A DNA stretch of 64,000 nt from Cytobacillus gottheilii (GTDB taxonomy: Bacteria > Bacillota > Bacilli > Bacillales > Cytobacillaceae). Where the stretch lies: contig NZ_LT800494.1 in assembly GCF_900166665.1 (NCBI RefSeq), forward strand, positions 856,927 through 920,926, given 5' to 3'. A model generated the notes under the pieces. The model was not told the origin of the DNA, made no database searches, and saw nothing but the letters and a program-made list of their open reading frames with translations. The position numbers and the translations under genes were made by a program. Of the stretch, positions 28,285 to 37,569 are shown one piece after another (position 1 is the stretch's first letter; each line of letters begins with the position of its first letter).

Positions 28285-28971
28285 TTAAATTTTTTCCTTC
28301 ATCCGCATGGTTTGCCACTGTTCACGAGCCATTGCAATAATTTTAGGCTCAGTGCTTCTTTTTTGCTGTTCTAGTACCTTGGAGAAATATTGAATGGCAA
28401 TTTCTGATTGGTTCGTTCTTCTTGAAAGCTCTGCAATTAAATATAGCAATCGGATTTCAGACATTTTTGTTCCTCTAAAATCCTCATTTGTATAGGAAGC
28501 AAGGTAGTGATCAATGGCCAGTTTGAGAAAACGCTGTTCCTGCTCTTCGTTGTCCTCTAATCGATAAATCCAGGCGAGTCTCATGTTAAGACCAGCGATT
28601 GTAATTCTTTTTTCCTGCTTTAAGATCGCGCAATAAATGGCGAGCTTATAGGTCGAGATGGCTTCTTCAGTCGTTCTGTTTCCGCTGTAGCTTTTTTCTG
28701 CCCAGCGATTACAAATTTCCTTTTGGATCTGATCTTCTGTTCCCGGAGGAAATAAAGAAACAAAGTCCTCAGAAAAAGAAAAGCCGCAGGAAGGGCATGT
28801 TTGAATATAATAAAGCAAAGGGTTACCCGAGCCGGCAGAATAGCGGGGAAGAAAGTCTGAATCATATCCATCAACTTTAATAAATCGGGATCGCATCCTT
28901 TTACTGGTAAAGGCCTTCTGACATTTTATGCAATTGTATTGTTTATCGTATGTAGCTTCGATTAAACTCAT
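28285..28971 (-). CDS. DUF2225 protein with zinc ribbon and TPR-like repeats
   Basis: A 228-residue protein. Two CxxC pairs (CIKC near residue 14 and CPSCGFS near 60) form a probable zinc ribbon; the rest is helical with repeat-like LRLAWIYRLEDNEEQEQRFLKLA and ELSRRTNQSEIAIQYFSKVL segments. This is the DUF2225 layout of Firmicutes. ATG 28971 follows AGGAGG by 8 bases. No partner is obvious. Confidence 0.83.
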   Translation of the reverse strand: MSLIEATYDKQYNCIKCQKAFTSKRMRSRFIKVDGYDSDFLPRYSAGSGNPLLYYIQTCPSCGFSFSEDFVSLFPPGTEDQIQKEICNRWAEKSYSGNRTTEEAISTYKLAIYCAILKQEKRITIAGLNMRLAWIYRLEDNEEQEQRFLKLAIDHYLASYTNEDFRGTKMSEIRLLYLIAELSRRTNQSEIAIQYFSKVLEQQKRSTEPKIIAMAREQWQTMRMKEKI

Positions 28972-29244
28972 ATGCCTTTCCTCCTGCATTCGACCTATTA
29001 GTTATAGTTATATAGTATCATATAAATGTGCAGAGCTGAGGAAAAAGTTCGTGGTTTATGTGTGAAAAAAGTAGCAGTTTTACATGTTGAAACAGTGAAT
29101 CGCTTTATTGTATTAATTCAAAGGATCAAGCAATTTCATTAAAATCAAACTTCTTCTTTTATCATATGAACGTGATTAGTTGAGGAACATAAAATTACTG
29201 TATATACTAAAAGGAAAGGAATTAATTTTTAAGGAGGGTTTACG

Positions 29245-29607
29245 ATGAATGATGTTGTCATTTTAACGGAAGCCGCTGCTCTTCATATAAAAGATATGAT
29301 GAAACATAATGAGGAGGAGAACGCATTTCTCCGTGTAGCGGTTAAAGGTGGAGGATGCAGCGGGTTATCCTACGGTATGGGGTTTACCCATGAACAAGAG
29401 GAAAAGGATCTTTTCTTCGAGCAATATGGTATACCTGTTGTAGTAAGCGCAGAAGATGCACCTATTTTAAATGGTACAAAAATTGATTTTAAACAAAGCA
29501 TGATGGGCGGCGGATTTACGATCGAAAATCCAAATGCAATCGCAAATTGCGGCTGCGGCTCATCATTTAGAACAGCAACAAACGTTGGTACACCTGAGGA
29601 ATGTTAA
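29245..29607 (+). CDS. yutM: A-type Fe-S carrier YutM (HesB/IscA family)
   Basis: A 120-residue A-type carrier with the three conserved cysteines, one in GGGCSGLSYGM and two in NCGCGSSF. Such proteins receive clusters from the SUF scaffold and deliver them to apoproteins. AAGGAGGG precedes the ATG. Together with YutI and the suf operon it makes three Fe-S trafficking loci in the window. Confidence 0.95.
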   Translation: MNDVVILTEAAALHIKDMMKHNEEENAFLRVAVKGGGCSGLSYGMGFTHEQEEKDLFFEQYGIPVVVSAEDAPILNGTKIDFKQSMMGGGFTIENPNAIANCGCGSSFRTATNVGTPEEC

Positions 29608-29619
29608 TCTATTCAACTA

Positions 29620-29658
29620 GAAGACCTTTGATTCTTTCGTGAATCAAAGGTCTTTTTT
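29620..29658 (+). terminator. Terminator after yutM
   Basis: AAGACCTTTGATTC pairs with GAATCAAAGGTCTT, followed by a T-run. Confidence 0.93.
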
Positions 29659-29748
29659 CAATATAAAGTAATGAGAATTTTTAGCAAATATTATATAATT
29701 GTGGTAATAAAGTCACTGAAAAGGTTATAGAAAGGACGAATACCATAC

Positions 29749-30462
29749 ATGACGAAAGAGACCATACTTCTTGTAGATGATGACCAGGACATTCAAAATC
29801 TGCAAAGGCTTTATCTTCAAAAAGAAGGTTTCAGGCTGCTGTTTGCCAATTCAGGCAAAAAAGCAATTGAAATGGCGACAGAACATCAGCCAAGTTTAAT
29901 CATTTTAGATGTTAACTTGCCAGATTTGGATGGTTTTGAGGTTTGCCAAAGCTTGAGACAATATACAAAAGTACCGATCCTATTTGTGACCGGCAGAAGT
30001 GATGATGTGGATACCATTTTGGGACATCGCATTGGCGGTGATGATTATATTTATAAACCTTTTAACCCAGGGGTGCTTGTGGCGAAAGTTAAGGCGCATT
30101 TGCGACGCTACCGGGAATTAACAAGCAGGCAAAGTGAACCGTATGTTCAAGAATTACAGCAAGCACTAACGTTTGGCAATTTAGTGATCGAAAAAGAACA
30201 ATGTGCAGTGAAGAAAAATGGAAAAGAAGTGACATTATCAACAAAAGAGTTCTTGCTTTTATGCTTCTTAGCTGAAAATCCGAATCGCGTATTTAGTCTA
30301 GAACACATTTTTGACCAAATATGGGGTGAAGAAAGCTTAGGTGATTATCGTACTGTTATGGTACATATCAGTAATCTGAGAAAGAAAATTGAAAAGGATC
30401 CAAGCAAGCCGGAGCTGATCCTGACCATAAGAGGTTTAGGCTATAAATTTAGCGGGGGCTAG
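29749..30462 (+). CDS. OmpR/PhoB-family response regulator
   Basis: A 237-residue regulator. The receiver domain has the acidic pocket at Asp10-Asp12, the phospho-acceptor Asp54 in LIILDVNLPD, and the conserved Lys in YIYKPFN. A winged-helix DNA-binding domain follows from about residue 140 (LSTKEFLLLCFL, SLEHIFDQIWG, VMVHISNLRKKIE, IRGLGYKF). The gene is followed, after a small antisense gene, by a giant histidine kinase that is its likely partner. No membrane sensor kinase is adjacent. Confidence 0.93.
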   Translation: MTKETILLVDDDQDIQNLQRLYLQKEGFRLLFANSGKKAIEMATEHQPSLIILDVNLPDLDGFEVCQSLRQYTKVPILFVTGRSDDVDTILGHRIGGDDYIYKPFNPGVLVAKVKAHLRRYRELTSRQSEPYVQELQQALTFGNLVIEKEQCAVKKNGKEVTLSTKEFLLLCFLAENPNRVFSLEHIFDQIWGEESLGDYRTVMVHISNLRKKIEKDPSKPELILTIRGLGYKFSGG

Positions 30463-30598
30463 GAGTTGCTGCTCTGAAAAATTTGCGTATATCCTCAATC
30501 GTTAAACCCATTCTTTTTGCTTCTAAAAGGAGTACATACCATTCGTCAAATTGTTCCTTAGACATTTCAGAGTGAGTAGGTTTCATCAGTTTTTCCAT
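30449..30598 (-). CDS. SinI-type anti-repressor, 49 residues
   Basis: A short gene convergent with the response regulator, overlapping its end by 14 bases. The core EQFDEWYVLLLEAKRMGL followed by TIEDIRKFF matches the SinI domain that binds SinR-type repressors (B. subtilis SinI: EWVELMVEAKEANISPEEIRKYL type). GGAGG lies 6 bases before the ATG. SinI proteins act by forming heterodimers with a SinR-like repressor; no sinR homologue is visible here, so it would act in trans. Confidence 0.82.
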   Translation of the reverse strand: MEKLMKPTHSEMSKEQFDEWYVLLLEAKRMGLTIEDIRKFFRAATPSPR

Positions 30599-30705
30599 TT
30601 TTAGCCTCCATTGAAAATGTTTACATTGTATTCATAGTATAAAGTTCAAAGTTTAAGTTTAGTTAAAGTGATATTAAAGTTCTTCTAAACATGAGGTGTA
30701 CGTAA

Positions 30706-33700
30706 TTGGACAAATTAAATACTATTGGAGATTATGAGTTGCTTGAGATAGAAATTGAAATGCAGGACAGCGTCTTTTTTAAAGGACAATCAAAATTTGG
30801 AAAGCAGGTTTTAATCAAGACTTTAAAGAAAGAGTATCCAGACAAAATGGAAGTTTCAGCTGCTATCCATGAATTCCATTTAAGTGAAAAAATTCAGGAA
30901 GTGATACTGCAGCCAATTGAAATACTGAAACATCATTCGGTCTATTATTTTGTATATGAGTATTTTAATGGAATTCCTTTAGCGGAAGTATTAAAACAAA
31001 CAAAAAAGCCAATGCTTGACAAGCTTAAAATAGCTCATAGTTTAGCAAATGCCCTCTCTGTCCTTCATCGGCATGGTGTTATTCACAAGAATATAAATTC
31101 CATGCAGATTCTTCTTTCAGAACCCTCATTGGCCGTTAAAATAACAGGATTAACCTATGCTACAAACTTGAAGCAAGAAAGCTATGCCTTGTCGAGTCAG
31201 CGGATTGTATTTGAGAATCATCCCTTATACATGTCACCTGAACAGACGGGGAAAATGAATAAACCAATTGATCATCGCTCGGACTTGTATTCATTAGGAG
31301 TGGTGCTGTATGAACTATTTACCGGGAAATTCCCTTTTAATATGGAAGATCACACCAAACTTGTTCACGCACATCTTGCTAAAACACCAATTAACCCATC
31401 CTTACAACATGCTGATCTACCGGAAATGATTAGTGAAATGATTTTAAAGCTATTAGAAAAGACACCGGACAACCGCTATAAAAGTGCATGGGGGCTGCGT
31501 GAGGATTTGGACTATGCTATAAATCAATATCATGCTTTTGGTGAAATTCCAATGAGTGCAATTGGCCAGTACGACAATGACCTCGTATTCGAGATAGCGG
31601 GAAGGTTATATGGACGGGAAAAAGAAATCACCGAAATACATAATGCTTTTTCAATCGTTGCAAATGGCGGGCGAAATGTCGTGCTCATTCCAGGTGAAGC
31701 TGGAATTGGAAAGACGGCTCTAGTAAATGAGATCCATAAACCTTTAATAAAAGAAAAAGGTTATTTTATTTCTGGAAAGTTTGAGCAAATGAATAGAACG
31801 GTCCCGTTAGCGCCAATTCTTGCTGCTTTTCAATCTCTTATCCGGCAGTTTCTGACTGAAAATGAGGGACAAGTAGAGGTATGGAAGCGAGAAATTCAGG
31901 AGGGGTTGTCTGTTCAATCATCTATTCTGACAGCTCTTTTGCCTGAGCTTGCATGGCTGATTGGCGAGTCCAAGCATGCCAATAACCGTTCACTGCTTGA
32001 TACACAGCGGCTGCAGTTATATAGTTTTCAGCAATTTATAAATATCATTGCCACAAAAGACCATCCACTTGTCTTATTTCTCGATGATCTGCAATGGGCC
32101 GACATTGCTTCGCTTGAATGGATTGAATACATGCTAACACAAGCAAATTGCCAGTATTTTATGATCATTGCTGCTTATCGTGAGAATGAGATTGGACAAC
32201 AGCATCCTTTCAAGAAAACCTTGAATTTATTAGAAATAAAAAATGTGCCCATCTCCAGCATCCCAATCAGAAATCTTTCAAAAAAACAGGTGTCACTATG
32301 GCTGGAACAATCATTTTGTGATCAGGGAGCACACATAGCTGAGCTGTCCGTTCACATCTATCGGATCACACAAGGAAATCCTTTTTATATTCGGCAGCTG
32401 TTGAAATCGTTTGAGGATGATGGGTTTATTACGCTGCTTCCTGAGCAGCGGAAATGGAGCATCCAAGAGAAGTATAAAGAAAGTATTGCTGATGAAGATG
32501 TCCTGTCATTTTTAATCGGACGAATGGAGCTGCTGCCTTCAAATATACAAAGTATATTACAGCTGGCTTCATGCATTGGAAATCGTTTTGATTTGAAAAC
32601 ATTATCCATTATTTCTGGTGCAACGCTGGAACGAACAGCCGAACTATTGTGGGATACTCTTGAAGCGGGTTTTATTTTGCCAGCACATGTTTCTTATAAA
32701 TGGATTTATCGCGAAGAAGCTGAAGCGCTAGTAGAAGAAGAACCGCTGTATTATACTTTTTTGCATGATCGAATACAGCAGGCATTTTATGAAATGATGA
32801 CAGAAGAGGAACAAGAAGCTGCGCATCTTACAATTGGGCGATTGCTATGTATGCATGAATCTTCAATAAAAAATGATATTTTCACAATAGTTAACCATTT
32901 AAATAGGACTCAAAATAGACTAACATTGCAAGAAAAGCAGAAATTAAGAGAGTGGAATATTACAGCGGCAGAAAAGGCAAAGAATGCAGCTGCATATTCA
33001 GAAGCTCTAGCCTATTTTGAGCATGCACGTTTGTTATCTGAAGAGACATTTATTGATGGACAAGAGGATGACTTACATTACAGGCTTATGAAAGGACTTG
33101 GAGAATGTCAGTATGTCACAAGCCAATTTTCAGCGGCGGAGCGAACCTTTGACGAACTGCTGAGTTATACGAAAGCAAAGACAGAACAGCTTGAAATTTA
33201 TAATTCTAAGATGCTTTTATATACCCATATGCACCGTGTCGAAGAGTCAATTCAAGCAGGATTAGAGGGGCTCAAGCTGTACGGAATAACATTTCCGGAG
33301 AAACTGACAAAAGGGGATGTAGCCAAGGAATTTCTTCTTGTTCGGCTAGCATTCAGTAAGAGGAAAAGGGAACAAATTCTAACACTGCCAAAGCTGAATA
33401 ATGATGAAAAACTAGTGTTAAATACGATGATTACAATGAATTCGGCTGCATACCATACGGATCAGAATTTAGCTGCCATCTTAATGCTGAGAGCTGTCCG
33501 TTACACATTAAAGCATGGTATTGCCAATATTAGTGCCCTTGTTGTTAATAATTATGCACTCATTTTAAGTTCGGGGTTTAAAGACTTTCAAGGGAGTGTG
33601 ATGTATGGCAAGCTGGCTCTGGAACTATCAGAGTACTTTGGTGATGCAGGAATTAAAGGTCGTGTTCATTTTGTATATGGAAGTTTTGTTAATCAATGGC

Positions 33701-35877
33701 ATTCACAAATAAGTAATAATACATTACATCTTGAGAGGTCGCAGCGCTATTGCCTTGATGCCGGGAATATGCACTTGGCAGGTGCAAATAGTTCCTTTAT
33801 TGTTGTATCCATGCTTTTACAGGGAGCTCAGCTTGACAGCGTTTTGAACACGGTCAACCAGCAAATTCAATTTATTAATACTATTCAATATCCGATTTCA
33901 ATTGGATTTTTAAATGAACTAAAGCATTGGACGAGCTTACTGCAGAGTGAGCATCCGCAGTTTCACTGGGAGATGCAGCCTGTTTTAGATGATGATTCAG
34001 CTAAAATTATGCATTATACGATTCGGCTGCAGATGGCCTATCTATTTCAAAAACGGGACTATGCAGCTGCCATTTTACAAGAATTATGTTCTCTGGTCAA
34101 CAATAGACTTACGCTTGTGATCGTTCCTGAATATTATTATTATCTCGCCTTATGGTGCATTAAGGATGCTGAAATAGGAAGAGCTTACAAGGGGGAATGG
34201 AAAAAGAGCTTAAAGAAATTACAAAAATGGGCAAAGATCTCACCGCAGAATTATAAACATAAGCTTTTATTAATACAGGCAGAGAAACTGAAAGAGTCAG
34301 AGATTATTGTAAATGCGAAATTACTGGCGTTATATGACGAGAGCATTCGGCTTGCAGAAGAGAATGGTTTTATTCAAGACGCTGCGATTGCCAATGAATC
34401 TGCTGGGAATTATCTTAGCGGTATAGGACATAAAAAGTTGGCGCAGCCTTATTTCGAAGCTGCTTGCAGTCTTTTTGAGCAATGGGGACTTGGCTTTAAA
34501 AGAAAGCAATTAAATATAGACTACAAAAGGGAAGGTGCTCCCATCCAGTTACAGCCTCAGCAATATTATGATGTTCATGATGCACTGCAGGGTGCTGCTC
34601 AAAGTATTTCCACAGAAATCACCATGTCAAAGCTTGCCTCAAGGCTTCTTGGTGTAGCAATGGAATATGCAGGGGCAGACCGTGGGTTTATTTTATACAA
34701 AAGAAAAGATGCTTTCTTTGTAGGAGAATGCAAAAGCTTAAATGAGCCTGAAGATGAACTATACCGTGATGAGCCCATCACAGGGAAGAATCTGCTGGCT
34801 GAAAAGGTTGTTGCTTATGTGAAAGCAAGCAATGATCCTGTCGTTCTTCATCATGCAGCAGCAGATGGGCTGTTTATTAAGGATCCCTATATTATGAAAA
34901 GTAAAACGAAGTCACTTTTTTGCAATCCATTTATTCGCAAAGGTGAAGTTATAGGAGTTCTTTATTTAGAGAATAGGCAAGCAACACATGTTTTTACAGA
35001 AGAAAAAACGAAGCTGCTTTCCATACTGACAACCCAGCTATCCATCTCGATTGAAAATGTGTATGTTTATGAAACGATGGAAAAAGCTGTTGCTAAGAAA
35101 ACGGAACAATTGCAGTATGCCAATCAATCGTTAGAAAAGATTAACATGGAACTTGAAGAAGTTGAAAGAAAACGAAAACATTTTCTAGCAAATATTTCTC
35201 ATGATCTTCGTACCCCTGTAAACGTGGTTGGTGGCTATTTAGAGGCAATCATGAGCGGCCTAGCCAAGGATGAGCAAGAAAAAGAGTATCTAATTGCCAA
35301 GGCATATGAAAGAGCAAATGAATTGCAGGAGCTCATACAAGATTTATTTGAATTGTCACAGGCTGAGTCAGGACGTTTACAATTTGATATCGATTATATT
35401 CCGCTTTCTCAATTTATTGCTTATGTGCAAAATAGATATGAAAATGAGCAGCTTGGAGAACGTATGTCTTTTCGTATCGAAAATAGGATAGCGAATAAAG
35501 ACATTGAAGACTATATGATCGGCGTCGATCCAGAAAGAATACGGCAGGTCTTCGCAAATTTGATTGGAAATGCCAAAAAGTATACGCAGTCTGGTGAAAT
35601 TGTCTTGTCATTTAAATTACAAGACCATAAGGAATTATTAATTACGATTAGTGATAGCGGTGTCGGGATACCGGCTGATATTCTGCCTTTTATTTTTGAC
35701 CGTGATTATACCAATAGCTACGGCGACCACAAAAAGAAAGGCCATGGTCTTGGATTAAGCATCTGCAAGGAGATTATAACCGTGCATAAAGGCACAATAT
35801 GGGCAGAAAGCCAGGAAGGTCATGGAACTTCTTTTTATATGACCCTCCCCCTATTTCAATTTTCTCTAGAAAATTAA
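30706..35877 (+). CDS. Giant pseudokinase-AAA-TPR-GAF-histidine kinase
   Basis: A 1723-residue cytosolic multi-domain protein. Residues ~10-275 are a Ser/Thr kinase-like domain whose catalytic loop reads HKNINSMQ instead of HRDLKxxN and whose DFG is ITG, so it looks inactive. An AAA domain follows with Walker A GEAGIGKTA (~329) and Walker B LVLFLDDLQWAD (~457), then a long helical-repeat region, a GAF domain (~1300-1455), a coiled coil and a histidine kinase: SHDLRTP (His ~1498), N box NLIGNAKKY, DSGVGIP and GHGLGLS. This architecture is known from large bacterial sensor kinases. Start is TTG 30706 with GAGGTG upstream. The response regulator just upstream is the likely target. Confidence 0.92.
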   Translation: MDKLNTIGDYELLEIEIEMQDSVFFKGQSKFGKQVLIKTLKKEYPDKMEVSAAIHEFHLSEKIQEVILQPIEILKHHSVYYFVYEYFNGIPLAEVLKQTKKPMLDKLKIAHSLANALSVLHRHGVIHKNINSMQILLSEPSLAVKITGLTYATNLKQESYALSSQRIVFENHPLYMSPEQTGKMNKPIDHRSDLYSLGVVLYELFTGKFPFNMEDHTKLVHAHLAKTPINPSLQHADLPEMISEMILKLLEKTPDNRYKSAWGLREDLDYAINQYHAFGEIPMSAIGQYDNDLVFEIAGRLYGREKEITEIHNAFSIVANGGRNVVLIPGEAGIGKTALVNEIHKPLIKEKGYFISGKFEQMNRTVPLAPILAAFQSLIRQFLTENEGQVEVWKREIQEGLSVQSSILTALLPELAWLIGESKHANNRSLLDTQRLQLYSFQQFINIIATKDHPLVLFLDDLQWADIASLEWIEYMLTQANCQYFMIIAAYRENEIGQQHPFKKTLNLLEIKNVPISSIPIRNLSKKQVSLWLEQSFCDQGAHIAELSVHIYRITQGNPFYIRQLLKSFEDDGFITLLPEQRKWSIQEKYKESIADEDVLSFLIGRMELLPSNIQSILQLASCIGNRFDLKTLSIISGATLERTAELLWDTLEAGFILPAHVSYKWIYREEAEALVEEEPLYYTFLHDRIQQAFYEMMTEEEQEAAHLTIGRLLCMHESSIKNDIFTIVNHLNRTQNRLTLQEKQKLREWNITAAEKAKNAAAYSEALAYFEHARLLSEETFIDGQEDDLHYRLMKGLGECQYVTSQFSAAERTFDELLSYTKAKTEQLEIYNSKMLLYTHMHRVEESIQAGLEGLKLYGITFPEKLTKGDVAKEFLLVRLAFSKRKREQILTLPKLNNDEKLVLNTMITMNSAAYHTDQNLAAILMLRAVRYTLKHGIANISALVVNNYALILSSGFKDFQGSVMYGKLALELSEYFGDAGIKGRVHFVYGSFVNQWHSQISNNTLHLERSQRYCLDAGNMHLAGANSSFIVVSMLLQGAQLDSVLNTVNQQIQFINTIQYPISIGFLNELKHWTSLLQSEHPQFHWEMQPVLDDDSAKIMHYTIRLQMAYLFQKRDYAAAILQELCSLVNNRLTLVIVPEYYYYLALWCIKDAEIGRAYKGEWKKSLKKLQKWAKISPQNYKHKLLLIQAEKLKESEIIVNAKLLALYDESIRLAEENGFIQDAAIANESAGNYLSGIGHKKLAQPYFEAACSLFEQWGLGFKRKQLNIDYKREGAPIQLQPQQYYDVHDALQGAAQSISTEITMSKLASRLLGVAMEYAGADRGFILYKRKDAFFVGECKSLNEPEDELYRDEPITGKNLLAEKVVAYVKASNDPVVLHHAAADGLFIKDPYIMKSKTKSLFCNPFIRKGEVIGVLYLENRQATHVFTEEKTKLLSILTTQLSISIENVYVYETMEKAVAKKTEQLQYANQSLEKINMELEEVERKRKHFLANISHDLRTPVNVVGGYLEAIMSGLAKDEQEKEYLIAKAYERANELQELIQDLFELSQAESGRLQFDIDYIPLSQFIAYVQNRYENEQLGERMSFRIENRIANKDIEDYMIGVDPERIRQVFANLIGNAKKYTQSGEIVLSFKLQDHKELLITISDSGVGIPADILPFIFDRDYTNSYGDHKKKGHGLGLSICKEIITVHKGTIWAESQEGHGTSFYMTLPLFQFSLEN

Positions 35878-35984
35878 TATGTACAAGCACATTTTTAGAA
35901 TTGCTGGATGCTAGCCTTTGCAGCTTGTCCTCCTCTTACATAAGATACATTGTAAAACAAAATAAGAGGAAGGGAGTTGTTATT

Positions 35985-36194
35985 ATGGGATATCGCCGTA
36001 ATAATGATAACGTTGCAGGGATTTTTGACGACAATTTTAAAGTGAAGGTGAATGCTCATATTGATGGCGAAGATTTTTGCCGTGCTGTTCGCCGCTGTCT
36101 GCTCAATGATCTTGTAGCTGGTGCAGAGGATGACAACAACAACGATGACGATAGAGATTGCTGCTGTCATAAGCGCAGAAGATCTTGGATCTAA
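35985..36194 (+). CDS. Small Cys/Asp-rich protein, function unknown
   Basis: A 69-residue soluble protein with VAGIFDDNFKVKVNAHIDGEDF at the start, then a DDNNNDDD stretch, a CCCHKRRR cluster and a basic end. Highly charged, cysteine-rich short proteins of this kind are often spore coat components in bacilli, but that is only a guess. ATG 35985 is preceded by GAGGAAGGGAG. It has its own terminator. Confidence 0.75.
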   Translation: MGYRRNNDNVAGIFDDNFKVKVNAHIDGEDFCRAVRRCLLNDLVAGAEDDNNNDDDRDCCCHKRRRSWI

Positions 36195-36196
36195 TC

Positions 36197-36235
36197 GAAA
36201 AAACTCCGGAAGGCAATAGCCTTTCGGAGTTTTTT
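36197..36235. terminator. Terminator between 35985 gene and yumC
   Basis: AAAAACTCCGGAAGGC pairs with GCCTTTCGGAGTTTTT, followed by further T. It faces both convergent genes. Confidence 0.92.
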
Positions 36236-36245
36236 TAAACGGTAA

Positions 36246-37244
36246 TTATTTATCGAATAATGAAGTACTGTGTAATGGCTGTACTCTTGCTTTTGGATCA
36301 ATATATGATTTCGCGTTATTTACTGCTGTCGGTGCTTCACCAAAACCGCTTGCAATCAGTTTCACTTTTCCATCATATGTTGAAATGTCACCTGCAGCAT
36401 AAATGCCTTCGATGTTTGTCTCCATTTTAGAATTTACGACGATCGAATTCTTTTCAATATTTAGTCCCCACTCTTTGATTGGACCTAATGAAGATACAAA
36501 ACCATAGTTTACAATAACAGCATCCACATCAAAAACTTCTTTTTCTTTGCTTGTTACATTTTCAAGAACGACTTGATGAACACCTTCATCATTTCCAACG
36601 AGTTCAGACGGCACATAAGGTGTTTTTACTTCAACCTTTGAATTATGAAGATTTTCAACACTGTGCTCATGCGCGCGGAACTTGTCACGACGATGAACAA
36701 TCGTTACTTTTTCAGCAATCGGTTCAAGCATTAAAGCCCAGTCAACAGCCGAATCTCCGCCGCCGAATACAACGACCTTTTTGCCCGCAAATGAATTAAG
36801 ATCATCAATAAAGTAATGAAGATTTTTCCCTTCATATTGCTTAGCACTTTCTAATTCAAGTCTACGGGGCTGGAACGCACCATTGCCGGCAGTAATAATA
36901 ATTGCTTTCGTATAATGTACCTCTTTATCTGTTGTTAATTTAAATGTACCATCAGCTTGTTTTTCTAGCTGTTCAACAGCTTGTTCTAAGCAGACTGTCG
37001 GTTCAAACTTTGCCATTTGCTCTTTTAAATTATCTACTAATTCTTGTGCACGTACTTTCGGAAAGCCAGCAACATCATAGATATATTTTTCAGGGTATAA
37101 TGCACTTAATTGACCGCCAAGCTGTGGCAAGCTTTCAATAATTTTAACGGATGCCTGTCTCATACCACCATAAAAGGCAGTGAAAAGTCCAGTTGGTCCT
37201 CCCCCGATAATGGTTATATCATAAACTTTTAGATCTTCACTCAA
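36246..37244 (-). CDS. yumC: Ferredoxin/flavodoxin-NADP+ reductase YumC
   Basis: A 332-residue thioredoxin-reductase-type FNR, essential in B. subtilis. FAD motif [16 protein letters not shown] near the N-terminus, [18 protein letters not shown] next, NADPH motif [14 protein letters not shown], and the Asp in YAAGDIST. I choose TTG 37244, giving [17 protein letters not shown] as in B. subtilis, with GGAGGG 7 bases upstream; the frame runs 16 codons further. It lacks the CxxC of thioredoxin reductase, as expected. Confidence 0.94.
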   Translation of the reverse strand: MSEDLKVYDITIIGGGPTGLFTAFYGGMRQASVKIIESLPQLGGQLSALYPEKYIYDVAGFPKVRAQELVDNLKEQMAKFEPTVCLEQAVEQLEKQADGTFKLTTDKEVHYTKAIIITAGNGAFQPRRLELESAKQYEGKNLHYFIDDLNSFAGKKVVVFGGGDSAVDWALMLEPIAEKVTIVHRRDKFRAHEHSVENLHNSKVEVKTPYVPSELVGNDEGVHQVVLENVTSKEKEVFDVDAVIVNYGFVSSLGPIKEWGLNIEKNSIVVNSKMETNIEGIYAAGDISTYDGKVKLIASGFGEAPTAVNNAKSYIDPKARVQPLHSTSLFDK

Positions 37245-37465
37245 AGTTAATCCCTCCAAATATGTATTTTTCACTTTCATTAATATTACCATAAATACGT
37301 CTTTTGCTCACCATTTCTTAAACTTGTAATAATTCTTTTCTGATTAATCTAAAAATTAATAAAGTATGATTTTATCTTGAAAAACAAGTAAAAGTAGCAT
37401 AATATGAAATGGGAGTACTAATGTTAATTTTCTGTGACAATTCTAGAACATTTTTTTGTCCACGT

Positions 37466-37483
37466 TCGTGAATTGAATCACAA
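37466..37483 (+). promoter_or_regulatory. Putative Rex operator upstream of the NDH-2 gene
   Basis: TCGTGAATTGAATCACAA matches the Rex consensus TTGTGAA-4-TTCACAA with two mismatches. Rex represses NADH dehydrogenase genes in Bacillus when NADH/NAD is low, and this site lies about 85 bases before such a gene. Confidence 0.5.
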
Positions 37484-37569
37484 TCTTTTTTCGGTATTTA
37501 TAAAATAAAATAGTATAAAATTGCGGAACATAACGTTACGCAAAAAATTAAAAGGTGGAAGTGATAGAC

